Positions 25,333 through 34,686 of a stretch of 64,000 nucleotides of DNA are shown here, piece after piece. Under the pieces are notes generated by a model. It worked only from the letters and a program-made list of their open reading frames with translations. It did no database searches and was not told the DNA's origin. Origin of the DNA: JAEXOD01 sp043805435 (GTDB lineage: Bacteria; Bacteroidota; Ignavibacteria; Ignavibacteriales; Melioribacteraceae); assembly GCA_043805435.1 (NCBI GenBank), contig JAZDHY010000051.1, positions 1 to 64,000 on the forward strand, written 5' to 3'. The position numbers and the translations under genes were made by a program. The number at the start of each line of letters is the position of its first letter. The stretch's first letter is position 1.

Positions 25333-26228
25333 AATTCACCACAAATAAATTGTTTTATTTGCGAAATATCTTTTATTTGTTTAAATGCTATGTCCGAATT
25401 TTTACCCGCTGCTATTGTTAAGCATGGATTTAAAGTATGAGTTTTAATAGATAAATCTTCTAAATTACCATGGTCGGAGCATATTATTACGGTAGTATTG
25501 TTATTGTAATTTGAAAGAATATAATATAAAAAATCATCAAGAGTCTTTAAGATATTTTGAAAATTATCAGTTAATCTGCCATGTCCCAAATGATCTGAAT
25601 AAAAATATTCAAAAAGAACAAAATTGTTTTGTTCGGTTAGGTATAATAACCTTTGCGCTGCTTTCTCAGGTTCAATAATTGGTAAATTATAGTTTAATTT
25701 AGTCACCCAGCGAAAATTATCAATCTCGGCACTTAATGCATTTCCATTTAATAAATCGTTAAATGTAAATAATGGAATACCTGAATATAAACAGCTAAGC
25801 GAAGAAACACTTAATCTCCTTTTGCCTTCATTTATATAATCAAAAAATATTTGTGGAAAGGCATTTGCAAAAGCTGCTTTTTTATTTTTTTTTATTAAAC
25901 AATTAAAAATATTATCATTTTCAATAACAGGCAGCAAGGTGGAATATGGAAAAGGACCAAAATGTTTACCAACAATTTGTTGGGCATTTACACCGCAAAA
26001 TATGGAAGTTTGCCCAGTTCCGCTTTGTGGTAATCCTTCAATTCCAAGTAAAGCATCGGTTGGGAAAAGATATTTATCATTATTTATTAAAATCGGATTA
26101 TTTTTATTTGGAATGTTGTTAAATATTGAAGAAAATGTTTTAAATGGATATTTATAAAAAGGATTATTTTCAAAATCTTCTTCCCCAATACCTACACCAT
26201 CCAAAAATATTAATAAAACATTTCTCAC
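25326..26228 (-). CDS. Alkaline-phosphatase-superfamily metalloenzyme
   Basis: A 300-residue protein with the metal core of the phosphatase / phosphoglycerate mutase superfamily: LDGVGIG at 9-15, SGTGQTS with the nucleophile Thr, YSDHLGHG, and SDHGNLED followed by a later His. It is much shorter than iPGM and lacks the inserted transferase domain, so it is not a normal phosphoglycerate mutase. The substrate is unknown. It overlaps dtd by four bases and comEC by seven. Confidence 0.82.
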   Translation of the reverse strand: MRNVLLIFLDGVGIGEEDFENNPFYKYPFKTFSSIFNNIPNKNNPILINNDKYLFPTDALLGIEGLPQSGTGQTSIFCGVNAQQIVGKHFGPFPYSTLLPVIENDNIFNCLIKKNKKAAFANAFPQIFFDYINEGKRRLSVSSLSCLYSGIPLFTFNDLLNGNALSAEIDNFRWVTKLNYNLPIIEPEKAAQRLLYLTEQNNFVLFEYFYSDHLGHGRLTDNFQNILKTLDDFLYYILSNYNNNTTVIICSDHGNLEDLSIKTHTLNPCLTIAAGKNSDIAFKQIKDISQIKQFICGELC

Positions 26229-26674
26229 TTCGATTCTACCATAACCGAAACAGGGCCATCGTTAAATATTTTTACAAGCATCATCGCTCCAAATATTCCT
26301 GTTTTAATTTTATTTTCACCTAAATTAAACTTTAATCTTTCAATAAACAAATTGTAATATTCTTCAGCTTTTTCAGGGCGTGCTGCTAAGGTAAAATTGG
26401 GTCTGTTCCCCTTTTTTGTTTCACCGTATAATGTAAACTGCGAAATAATTAAAATCTCTCCGTCAATATCTTTTAACGAAAGATTCATTTTTTCATTATC
26501 ATCTTCAAATATTCTTAAATTACAGCATTTATCTGCCACAAAATTAATATCTTCGGTCTTATCATCATCTTTAATACCTAAAAGGATAACCATTCCTTTT
26601 TTAATTTCTGCAATGTAATTTTGCTCTTCAACACTAACAGCCCCTTCCAAAACCCGCTGAACAAACGCACGCAT
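26225..26674 (-). CDS. dtd: D-aminoacyl-tRNA deacylase
   Basis: A 149-residue enzyme that removes wrongly attached D-amino acids and glycine from tRNA. MRAFVQRVLEGAVSV at the start, SQFTLYGETKKGNRPNF in the middle and the GPVSVMVES tail are the DTD signatures. It overlaps prmC by one base and the metalloenzyme gene by four. Confidence 0.96.
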   Translation of the reverse strand: MRAFVQRVLEGAVSVEEQNYIAEIKKGMVILLGIKDDDKTEDINFVADKCCNLRIFEDDNEKMNLSLKDIDGEILIISQFTLYGETKKGNRPNFTLAARPEKAEEYYNLFIERLKFNLGENKIKTGIFGAMMLVKIFNDGPVSVMVESK

Positions 26675-27525
26675 TAAATCTCTCCGGTAATTACTCTATA
26701 AATATTGGCATAATCTTTAACTTTTTTGATATTTTTATATTTATTTTCTTTCATAATTGTTTCTAAATTTGTATCGGTGTCTTTTGCAATTTCAAAATAA
26801 ACTTTCCCATTATCATTTAACAGTTCAGTACCAAGTTTAGATATTTTTTTGTAGAAAATATAACCGTCATCATAATCTGTAACAGCAATTTTTGGTTCAA
26901 ATTCAGTAATTTCTTTTTGGAGATTTTCAAACTCAATTGAACTTACATATGGAGGATTTGATACAATAATGTCATATTTTTCAAAGTCTGTTGCTGACGA
27001 TTTTAATACATCAACTTGTTTAAAAGTAATATTATTATCAATATTGTTAAAATTAGCATTATTTTGTGCAACAGTCAAAGCTTCTAATGAAATATCTATT
27101 GCAGTAACTTTACAATTTAAATTTTTAGCCAAACAAATTGCAATAATACCGCTGCCGGTTCCTATATCTAAAATGCTTAAAGTATTTTGGTAAGTTTTAT
27201 AATCATTTATTATTGTTTCTACAAGTATTTCAGTATCCGGTCTTGGTATCAAAACTGATTTATCAACAAAAAATTTATAATTCCAAAACTCGGTATATCC
27301 TAAAATATATTGAACAGGTTCAAATTTACCTCTTCTAGCCAAATATTCTCTATACAGGTTTGTTTCTTTTTCGCTTAGTGGTTTGTCATAATTTAAGTAT
27401 AAATTTAACCTCTTAAAACCTAAAATATCAGCAAGCATCAATTCCGAATTTAATCTAGCTTCGTCGATTCCTTTTTTTTTGAGATAGTCGGTGGAAAGTA
27501 AAATTGCGTCTAAAACTTTTAGCAT
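26674..27525 (-). CDS. prmC: Release-factor glutamine methyltransferase
   Basis: A 283-residue SAM enzyme that methylates the glutamine of the GGQ motif in release factors 1 and 2. Motif I is LDIGTGSGIIAICLAK and the catalytic motif is NPPY (VSNPPYVSS). The N-terminal helical domain contains RRGKFEPVQYILG, typical for PrmC. prfA is not adjacent. It lies 35 bases downstream of the membrane cytochrome gene and may receive read-through from the respiratory operon. Confidence 0.95.
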   Translation of the reverse strand: MLKVLDAILLSTDYLKKKGIDEARLNSELMLADILGFKRLNLYLNYDKPLSEKETNLYREYLARRGKFEPVQYILGYTEFWNYKFFVDKSVLIPRPDTEILVETIINDYKTYQNTLSILDIGTGSGIIAICLAKNLNCKVTAIDISLEALTVAQNNANFNNIDNNITFKQVDVLKSSATDFEKYDIIVSNPPYVSSIEFENLQKEITEFEPKIAVTDYDDGYIFYKKISKLGTELLNDNGKVYFEIAKDTDTNLETIMKENKYKNIKKVKDYANIYRVITGEI

Positions 27526-27560
27526 TATAATTTAGTCTTAATTAGTGGTTAATTGCCGAA

Positions 27561-28901
27561 TTATTTTTTATAAGTACTTATAATATACTCAGCAACTGCT
27601 TTTGCTTCGTTTGGTTTTACGCCTTGATTTGGCATAGACGGGAAATTTGGATCAACTTTAACAGGATTTAATATATATTTAACTAATTTATCCATATTTC
27701 CTTCGTATTTTTTTAATACAACATTATAAGGAGGTCCAACTACTATTTTATCAAAAGCATGACAAGCAATACACTTACCATTGTAAATATCTGCTCCGCT
27801 TATTACTTTGGTTTCAATTCCCAAAGATTTTTTAAATTCATCTTGATAAGTGATATAATTAGTTGAAAGTTTATCAATCTGTTTTTGTGTTGATGTACTT
27901 AAAGCACTAATATTACCTACAACAAAAAATACAACAACAATAATTATTAAATATAATACCGAATTGGTATGTTTTGCATCATTGTTTTTTAACATTAAAT
28001 AAAGCTGATTAACAATTATTATAGTGAATAAAAATAGAAAAACAAGGGAAGAAAAATAACTTAACGAAAGCGACGAAACAGGAAGAGCAATTAAATTAGT
28101 TATAATTGTAATCATAAATATTACTGCAATAATAATTCCCCATTTTAATAAAACAGTATTATTTTTTTGAATGAATTTTTCCGATAGATTGTTATTTGAT
28201 AATTTTATTTTATAAAGTGTAAATATTATACAAATAAGATAAGCCAAAGTTAAAAAATTAATAAAATAAAACAATGGTGAAAAAGAAAATAACGAACTCC
28301 AAAAAAGATTACCTGTTTCCCAAACACCGGTATTAAAAACTACGGTAAAACCGGTAATTAAAAAATATACCGAAATAACCAAAAAAGATATTCCGTAATA
28401 GGGATATTTTTTATTAATTAGTGTAGTTTTATTATCATATTCTTCTGCCGTATTAAAAGTATTGCTATTATTATCCTTTATGTTTTTAATGTAAAATGTT
28501 GTAATTGAATGTAAACTTAAAGAGTGTTTAAATGAATACACAAAAACAATCCCAATCATAAAACTGACTAAAGAAACAACAAAATATATATTTATCAAAA
28601 CACCGGACAAATTCATTAATTCTATAACAGCAAATGAAATACTAAATAAAGGAATTAACCCAAAACCAAATATCATACTTTTATTAAAACTTATTGAGTC
28701 AATCACTAATTTGGAAATTAAAATACTTTCATCATCACTATTAGATATCCCCTTTTTATAAAAACCGGCTGAAATAGATGTTAGTCCTATTAATAAACTC
28801 AAATACGGCACTAAAATCATTAATGCTATACCAATAAGATATTTTAACAATTCTAAATGTTCAGCAGATTGTGGAAGAACAAAGTTATCCAAAAAATTCA
28901 T
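27561..28901 (-). CDS. Multi-span membrane protein with C-terminal cytochrome c domain
   Basis: A 446-residue protein. Residues 1-345 contain about nine membrane helices with no domain that I recognise. The C-terminal 75 residues are a class I cytochrome c: CIACH at 377-381 with a probable Met ligand at 423 (SMPNQG). It closes the oxidase gene cluster, 11 bases after ctaB, so it probably takes part in electron flow between the Act complex and the oxidase, or in a related quinol or c-type reaction. The fusion of an unknown membrane module to the haem domain is unusual. Confidence 0.8.
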   Translation of the reverse strand: MNFLDNFVLPQSAEHLELLKYLIGIALMILVPYLSLLIGLTSISAGFYKKGISNSDDESILISKLVIDSISFNKSMIFGFGLIPLFSISFAVIELMNLSGVLINIYFVVSLVSFMIGIVFVYSFKHSLSLHSITTFYIKNIKDNNSNTFNTAEEYDNKTTLINKKYPYYGISFLVISVYFLITGFTVVFNTGVWETGNLFWSSLFSFSPLFYFINFLTLAYLICIIFTLYKIKLSNNNLSEKFIQKNNTVLLKWGIIIAVIFMITIITNLIALPVSSLSLSYFSSLVFLFLFTIIIVNQLYLMLKNNDAKHTNSVLYLIIIVVVFFVVGNISALSTSTQKQIDKLSTNYITYQDEFKKSLGIETKVISGADIYNGKCIACHAFDKIVVGPPYNVVLKKYEGNMDKLVKYILNPVKVDPNFPSMPNQGVKPNEAKAVAEYIISTYKK

Positions 28902-28912
28902 ATCTAATCTTC

Positions 28913-29836
28913 CTAAATTGATTGTAAATATAATTTATCTATAAACAATATCAAAACTACCAATAATACATAAATATTTAATTTCATAAAATTATTTCTA
29001 ATGTTTTTTTTATCAAAATTTTTAAGCAGCAACGATTTGCTGTTGTAAACAAGCCAAACTCCCATTATTATAATTAATCCTGTAGCTATTAAATTTTTAG
29101 GAAAATTAAATAATGGGATAAATAATGATGATGTAAATAATGATAAAATCCAAACAAATGATATTCTTTTTAACTGCTCATTATTAAATAAATCTGTTAA
29201 AGTTGGGTAGCCAGCTTGTTTATATTCTTTATCATATAATAAAAGTAATAACCAAAAATGTGGTATTTGCCAAATAAAAAAAGCTAATGCTAGTGCTAAA
29301 CCGGTAGGATTTGAAATATCACCACCGGCGGAAACCCAGCCTATCAACGGAGGAAATGCCCCAATTAAAGAGCCTGGAACAACTGCAAGCGCTATTTTCT
29401 TTTTAAGTGGAGTATAAACACCGTTATACCAAAAAAAAGTCAACCAACCTAATAACAAAGCTATTAGATCAACATTTAACAATATCAATGTTCCAAGAAC
29501 AAAAAACAACAAAATAAAGACTACAACAAATAAAACACTAACTTTTCCACTTGGTAAAGGTCTTCCTTTTGTTCTTTCCATAACTTTATCAAATTCTTTT
29601 TCCTGTAGATGATTTAAAGCGGAAGCACTTACAGCAAGAAAAAAGACACCCAATATTGGTTTTAGAACAAACAAATCCACACTACCTTTGGAAAGCACAT
29701 ATCCTATAAAAGTTGAAAAGGAAACAAAAATAGTTATTTTAACTTTTCCAAGTTCAAGTATAATATCAATAAAATCTTTAATTCTATTTTTTGTCAATTG
29801 AATAATCTTTCTATTATTTTTTAATTTTTTGTTCAA
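28913..29836 (-). CDS. ctaB: Protohaem IX farnesyltransferase
   Basis: A 307-residue UbiA-type prenyltransferase that converts haem B to haem O for the oxidase. The first aspartate-type motif region, NHLQEKEFDKVMERTKGRPL, is clear, and YTPLKKKIALAVVPGSLIGAFPPLIGW follows as several shorter conserved blocks. About nine membrane helices. Its start overlaps the subunit II end by 23 bases, supporting coupled expression. A haem A synthase (ctaA) gene is not in the window. Confidence 0.94.
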   Translation of the reverse strand: MNKKLKNNRKIIQLTKNRIKDFIDIILELGKVKITIFVSFSTFIGYVLSKGSVDLFVLKPILGVFFLAVSASALNHLQEKEFDKVMERTKGRPLPSGKVSVLFVVVFILLFFVLGTLILLNVDLIALLLGWLTFFWYNGVYTPLKKKIALAVVPGSLIGAFPPLIGWVSAGGDISNPTGLALALAFFIWQIPHFWLLLLLYDKEYKQAGYPTLTDLFNNEQLKRISFVWILSLFTSSLFIPLFNFPKNLIATGLIIIMGVWLVYNSKSLLLKNFDKKNIRNNFMKLNIYVLLVVLILFIDKLYLQSI

Positions 29837-30443
29837 AATCTACTTTTGATAAAACAATAAGTTTAGTGTACATAGCAGAATGATTTAATCCGCAATATTC
29901 CGCACAGGCAATATCGTAAGAACCAATTTTTTCGGGTTTAAAAGATAAATAGTTGGTTTTGCTTGCAATTACATCTTCTTTAATTCTAAATGCCGGAATA
30001 TAAAACGAATGATTTACATCCATGGAGTTTAATTCAAGTTTAATTGCTTTATTTACTGGTACATATAATGTATCATCTTTATATCCGTTTGAATAAGTAA
30101 ATTCCCAATTCCACATACGGGCAGAAACGTGAATAACAAGTGCATCCTTAGGAATTTTACGAAATTTAGAATAACCCTGATATCCATAAAAAAACATAGT
30201 TAAAACTAAAATACCGGGAATTAATATCCATAAAATCTCTAAATAAATATTGCCATGTATATCAACGGGTTTATGTCCTTTTTTTCTATTATACTTAAAT
30301 ACAAAATAAATCATAACAATGGTAATACCAAAAAGTAAAATCAATGAAATAACTGTTATATATAACATCACGGAATCTACAGATTGAGTTGTTTGTGAAA
30401 CTGAATCACCTGATAAAAAAGATAACATAAAACTCTCGCTCAT
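29814..30443 (-). CDS. coxB: Cytochrome c oxidase subunit II
   Basis: A 209-residue subunit with two membrane helices (about 23-48 and 69-90) and a periplasmic cupredoxin domain. The binuclear CuA site is CAEYCGLNHSAM, and the first His is in DVNHSFYIPAF. This is the electron entry point of the oxidase. It has no C-terminal cytochrome c domain, unlike caa3 enzymes, so a separate cytochrome must deliver electrons. It overlaps subunit IV by four bases and ctaB by 23. Confidence 0.95.
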   Translation of the reverse strand: MSESFMLSFLSGDSVSQTTQSVDSVMLYITVISLILLFGITIVMIYFVFKYNRKKGHKPVDIHGNIYLEILWILIPGILVLTMFFYGYQGYSKFRKIPKDALVIHVSARMWNWEFTYSNGYKDDTLYVPVNKAIKLELNSMDVNHSFYIPAFRIKEDVIASKTNYLSFKPEKIGSYDIACAEYCGLNHSAMYTKLIVLSKVDFEQKIKK

Positions 30444-30730
30444 CTATTTAGAACATCAAAAGAAGTTAATAAAAATATTATTGCCAATGTCACAAAACTT
30501 ATTGCCAAAAAAACCTTAAATATTGGTTCATCGTATTTAATATGCATAAAAACATAAATAACCAGAGCCGATTTTATTGCCGCAATAGTTAATGCCAAAA
30601 ATAAAGCAGTCATCCCAAAATCCATTCCGGAAATTGTAACAGTTATAGAAGTTAATGCTAATAAAGCAATCCAAACTATAATATAAGTAGAGTAAGGAGT
30701 AATTTTATGATTATTTTGATCTGAATTCAT
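30440..30730 (-). CDS. Cytochrome c oxidase subunit IV-type small membrane protein
   Basis: I place the start at the ATG at 30730, giving 96 residues beginning MNSDQNNHK. A GAGG site lies just upstream, directly after the subunit III stop. An in-frame upstream ATG at 30778 would overlap subunit III by 40 bases and lacks such a site. The protein has three membrane helices and the pattern KSALVIYVFMHIKYD seen in the bacterial subunit IV (CtaF/CoxD-like) family. It stabilises the oxidase; no cofactor is bound. Confidence 0.85.
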   Translation of the reverse strand: MNSDQNNHKITPYSTYIIVWIALLALTSITVTISGMDFGMTALFLALTIAAIKSALVIYVFMHIKYDEPIFKVFLAISFVTLAIIFLLTSFDVLNR

Positions 30731-30738
30731 TAGTAACC

Positions 30739-31359
30739 TCAATGTAACAAATAGAATAGTGGAAATAAAAATATCCATATTAAATCAACAAGATGCCAAT
30801 ACAAGCCGGAATTTTCTAATTTAATACTATCATCAGCAGTAATTTTGTCTCTAAGTATAAATACAAACATAAATACCAATATTATTATCCCAATAATTAT
30901 GTGTAATCCATGCAGTCCGGTCATTACATAATAAAGGCCGAAAAATAAAATTTCACCCGAAGTTTTATTTAACATAATTTCGGACTTAGGATAGATACCA
31001 TGCGATATTTTTGCAGACCATTCAAAAAATTTGTTAACCATAAATGAAAATGCAAAAAAAATAGTAATTCCAAGAAATATTAACGAAAGAAATTTATTTC
31101 TTTTTTTCAAAGCAGTTATTGATAAAGCAACCGTCAAACTACTGGTTAGTAAAATTATAGTATTTAACGTTCCAATTGTAGTATTTAACTCCATTGCTGC
31201 AAGTTTAAATTGCATCTGATATTGAAACCTATAAACCGCATATACTAAAAAAAGACCTCCAAATAAAAGCAATTCAGTAAAAAGGAATAACCACATCCCC
31301 ATCTTTGAACTGACATTATCTTGATGTTTATGAGGAACGTCCCCATTAGAGTGGTTCAT
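30739..31359 (-). CDS. coxC: Cytochrome c oxidase subunit III
   Basis: A 206-residue protein with about five membrane helices. The N-terminal soluble stretch is His-rich, followed by KMGMWLFLFTELLLFGGLF, and the C-terminal YWHLVDLIWIFLFPLFYLL is characteristic of subunit III of haem-copper oxidases. It overlaps subunit I by 14 bases. Confidence 0.94.
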   Translation of the reverse strand: MNHSNGDVPHKHQDNVSSKMGMWLFLFTELLLFGGLFLVYAVYRFQYQMQFKLAAMELNTTIGTLNTIILLTSSLTVALSITALKKRNKFLSLIFLGITIFFAFSFMVNKFFEWSAKISHGIYPKSEIMLNKTSGEILFFGLYYVMTGLHGLHIIIGIIILVFMFVFILRDKITADDSIKLENSGLYWHLVDLIWIFLFPLFYLLH

Positions 31360-32989
31360 GTTTCATCTCCTTTAATTGACTAAAATCGTATGGTTCATGC
31401 GTTACAATTGGTATTGTTTCAAAATTTTCCAATGGTGGTGGTGAAGACGTATGCCATTCAAGTGTAACACCTCCCCAAGGATTTTCCGGCGATTTTTTTC
31501 CTTTAATCAAACTATATATTAGATTCCAAAATATCATAATAATTGTAATACCCATAAGCCAAGAGCCTATTGTAGAGATAAATTGAAGAGTTTCAAATTG
31601 CGGTAAATAATCGTAATATCTGCGCGGCATTCCCATATAACCAAGAATAAACTTAGGAAAGTATAATACATTAAATGCCACAAAATATAAAGCTACGGTT
31701 ACGTTTGCAACTTTAATATTATACATCTTTCCAAACATCTTTGGAAACCAATAAAACAATGCGGCAAAAAATATTGTACCCGTACCGCCAAACATTACAT
31801 AATGAAAATGCGCAACAACAAAATATGTATCATGCAGGTGTACATCGGTGGAAAGTGAACCAAGCACTAAACCTGTTAATCCACCAATTGAAAATAAAAA
31901 GATAAACGCCATAACCCATAAAAACGGTGGTTTTGGATCAATTGAACCTTTATAAAGGGTTGCTACCCAATTAAATATTTTAACGCCGCTAGGTAAAGCA
32001 ACAATAAATGTTAATAACGAAAAAATCCACCTTGCTGTATCACTTATTCCGCTTGTAAACATATGATGTGCCCATACAAGATAACCAACAAAAGCAATTG
32101 CAAGACTTGAAATGGCTATTGCCCTATATCCAAATATTGTCCTTCTGGCAAATGTTGGAATAATTTCCGAAACAACTCCCATTGCGGGTAAAATCATAAT
32201 ATAAACCGCCGGATGCGAATAAATCCAAAACAAATGCTGGTATAAAATAGGATCCCCGCCTAACGCAGGATCAAATATCCCTATACCAAACATTCTTTCC
32301 ATAATAACTAATATAATTGTTATACCTATTACCGGAGTAGCTATTACTTGAATCCATGCCGTAGCGTAAGTGCTCCAAACAAATAATGGCATTTTAAAAT
32401 ATGTCATTCCGGGTGCCCGCATTCTGTGAACAGTAGTAATAAAGTTTATTCCTGTTAAAATAGAAGAAAAACCTAAAACAAAAGCTGCAAAAATTGCCAT
32501 TGAAACATTTGTATTTGTTCTAATACTATAAGGTATATAAAATGTCCAGCCGGTATCAATCGGCCCGCCCGGTAAAAATAGCGAAATAAGCACTAAAGCT
32601 GCACCTATCATATATATCCACCAAGAAAGCAAGTTTAATCGTGGAAAGGCAACATCTTTTGCACCAAGTTGTAATGGTAAAAAGAAATTTCCAAAAATAG
32701 CTGGCAAACCAGGAACAATAAAAAGGAATATCATTATTACGCCATGCAAAGTAAATAAAGTATTATATGTCTGAGCATCCATAATAGTTTTACCCGGCGC
32801 AATTAACTCAAGCCTCATTAAAATTCCAATAGTTGCTCCAACCACAAAAAAAGACATAATAGACATTAAGTATAATAAACCGATTCGTTTATGATCAGTA
32901 CTAAATATCCATGATCTTATACCGCTATATTTATTAGTGCTCTCCTCATAAAATGAAACTTTATGAGAAGTAACGCTGTCGTTACTCAT
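31346..32989 (-). CDS. coxA: Cytochrome c oxidase subunit I, A2 type
   Basis: A 547-residue catalytic subunit with 12 membrane helices. Haem ligands are His82 and His396 (low-spin) and His394 (active-site haem). CuB ligands are His259, His308 and His309. Tyr263 is placed for the His-Tyr crosslink. The motif at 257-262 is YSHPAV: the glutamate of the D channel found in A1 oxidases (GHPEV) is missing and a Tyr-Ser pair precedes the His. This is the published marker of subfamily A2, as in Rhodothermus marinus. It lies six bases after the SCO gene. Confidence 0.97.
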   Translation of the reverse strand: MSNDSVTSHKVSFYEESTNKYSGIRSWIFSTDHKRIGLLYLMSIMSFFVVGATIGILMRLELIAPGKTIMDAQTYNTLFTLHGVIMIFLFIVPGLPAIFGNFFLPLQLGAKDVAFPRLNLLSWWIYMIGAALVLISLFLPGGPIDTGWTFYIPYSIRTNTNVSMAIFAAFVLGFSSILTGINFITTVHRMRAPGMTYFKMPLFVWSTYATAWIQVIATPVIGITIILVIMERMFGIGIFDPALGGDPILYQHLFWIYSHPAVYIMILPAMGVVSEIIPTFARRTIFGYRAIAISSLAIAFVGYLVWAHHMFTSGISDTARWIFSLLTFIVALPSGVKIFNWVATLYKGSIDPKPPFLWVMAFIFLFSIGGLTGLVLGSLSTDVHLHDTYFVVAHFHYVMFGGTGTIFFAALFYWFPKMFGKMYNIKVANVTVALYFVAFNVLYFPKFILGYMGMPRRYYDYLPQFETLQFISTIGSWLMGITIIMIFWNLIYSLIKGKKSPENPWGGVTLEWHTSSPPPLENFETIPIVTHEPYDFSQLKEMKHEPL

Positions 32990-32995
32990 TTATTT

Positions 32996-33748
32996 TTACT
33001 CCTTTCTTCTTTTTTTATTAACAACAAACACAAAAAATATTACTAAAGTTGTAAGCATAACTACGCCCACTATTTTAGTAATGTTTAATGTATAACTTCT
33101 TCCGGTGGGATTATAGCTATAACAGAATTCTAAAATTTTAGAAATAGTAGGGCTTGATTTTCCACTTTTGGCTTCCAATAATGCCATTTTAACATCAAAT
33201 TGATTAAAACTTGGTCCAAATAAATATCTGGTTATTTTACCTTTGGGAGATAACGTTATCAACGTTGATGCATGAACAAAATCTTTACCATAAGGCTTAA
33301 AATAAAAACCGACGGAATTAGTTAGTTTATGAATATTAGTACTATCACCAGTTAAAAATAACCACGCCTTGGGATCAATTTTACGCTGCATCGAGCTAAA
33401 ATAGTTTTTTTTCCACCTTGCGGCTATTTGGTAATTTTCGTTCTGGTTAAAGCTTATTGTAATTACCTTATAATCAATCCCCGATTCTAATTCAACCTTA
33501 TCAATAACCCAGCCCAGTTCTGTTAATAAAGGGCTGCATAATCCCGGACATTCGTAATATACAAGTGCTAATAAAACAGGTTTGTCAATTATTTCCCCTA
33601 ATTTTATTTTATTCCCCTCCGAATTGTAAAATTCGGCATCTAATGGAATATAAGAGTTTAATTTTTCATCAATCCCAACTTCAACATGGTCTGATTGAGG
33701 GAAAACCAAACCTGAAATAAATACTAGGGCAAATAATATTTTATACAT
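32996..33748 (-). CDS. SCO1/SenC copper chaperone
   Basis: A 250-residue membrane-anchored thioredoxin-fold protein that helps load the CuA site of subunit II. It has a signal peptide, the copper motif CPGLC (Cys67, Cys71) and the third ligand His159 (FVHAST). It has a C-terminal membrane helix near 226-243, which is less usual than an N-terminal anchor and so may leave the domain facing the periplasm with a C-terminal tail. It overlaps the cytochrome gene upstream by eight bases and precedes coxA. Confidence 0.92.
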   Translation of the reverse strand: MYKILFALVFISGLVFPQSDHVEVGIDEKLNSYIPLDAEFYNSEGNKIKLGEIIDKPVLLALVYYECPGLCSPLLTELGWVIDKVELESGIDYKVITISFNQNENYQIAARWKKNYFSSMQRKIDPKAWLFLTGDSTNIHKLTNSVGFYFKPYGKDFVHASTLITLSPKGKITRYLFGPSFNQFDVKMALLEAKSGKSSPTISKILEFCYSYNPTGRSYTLNITKIVGVVMLTTLVIFFVFVVNKKRRKE

Positions 33749-34673
33749 GTTTTTCTTTATTTAAACGTAATTTATTAAAATAATTATATAAAATTAACCA
33801 TTCACTATTATTTAAGGCTGTTAAGCTGCTTTTAAATCCAAATTGAAAAGGATTAACCGATAAAACATCAATAAAATTTTGCTGCGACCATAACGAATCG
33901 GGTATATCAATCAACTTTTTAGCATTGTTTGAATTTACAACATATTTAGTTATTAATTGGTTTAATAAAACATCTTCATTTTTATTATTAATTACAGAAT
34001 TGTTTGAATTTTCATTTATTAATAAATCAATTGATTTTACAATTGGAATTTGGTTTGGCACTAAAGTACCGGCTGATAATTTATATGTATCATCTATTTG
34101 GCTTATTTCTTCTTGGGTAACTGCAGGAAATTCGACAAAAGTTCTAATATAACTTATAATTGCAATTCTATCTGCAGATGGTAAATATTCGTAAGCTGCC
34201 ATTCCATTTTTAACAATTCCCTCTTGAAGAGTTTTATATATTTCAGAAAACTTCCTGCCGTTTGTCCAACCTTCCAACTGATGAATATTTCGTGGTTTAG
34301 GATTTAAGGCGGCACTTGCCGAACCATCACCCATGCCGGTTTGGCCATGACAAGACATACAATTAGCTGCAAATAATTCTTTTCCCTTATTTATAAACTC
34401 AGGAGTTGGATTTGAAATCAAATTTAAGTTTACTGCGGGAATTATCCCGCCTTTTTTTTGTACTAAATCGTAAGTTGGAATTATAAAGGTCGAATCGGAA
34501 ATTAATGGAGATAATTCATTTCTATAAATGTTATCAATGTTTTTTACATAATAAATTCCACCAATAACAATAAGTACTAATACTAATGGAAAAATCCAGC
34601 CAAACAACCGTATTGGATTTTTTATTAAATTCTTAAAATTTATTTCAGTTTCTATTTTATTTTTGTTATCCAT
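33741..34673 (-). CDS. Membrane-anchored monohaem cytochrome c
   Basis: A 310-residue protein with one N-terminal membrane helix (about 25-43), then a cytochrome c domain with CMSCH at 105-109 and NGMAAYEYLP as the probable Met-ligand region. The C-terminal 120 residues have no recognised domain. It lies between actF and the SCO gene, so it is a good candidate for carrying electrons from alternative complex III to the oxidase. It could instead be counted as an ActE-like subunit, but an ActE-type haem domain is already fused to ActD here. Confidence 0.88.
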   Translation of the reverse strand: MDNKNKIETEINFKNLIKNPIRLFGWIFPLVLVLIVIGGIYYVKNIDNIYRNELSPLISDSTFIIPTYDLVQKKGGIIPAVNLNLISNPTPEFINKGKELFAANCMSCHGQTGMGDGSASAALNPKPRNIHQLEGWTNGRKFSEIYKTLQEGIVKNGMAAYEYLPSADRIAIISYIRTFVEFPAVTQEEISQIDDTYKLSAGTLVPNQIPIVKSIDLLINENSNNSVINNKNEDVLLNQLITKYVVNSNNAKKLIDIPDSLWSQQNFIDVLSVNPFQFGFKSSLTALNNSEWLILYNYFNKLRLNKEKHV

Positions 34674-34686
34674 ATTTTTCTCAATA

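Noticed and set aside
25326..26228. Cofactor-independent phosphoglycerate mutase
   Set aside because: It shares the metal core but is far too short and lacks the inserted domain of the true enzyme.
30731..30778. Upstream start for the subunit IV gene
   Set aside because: It would overlap subunit III by 40 bases, whereas the ATG at 30730 has a good GAGG site directly after the stop.
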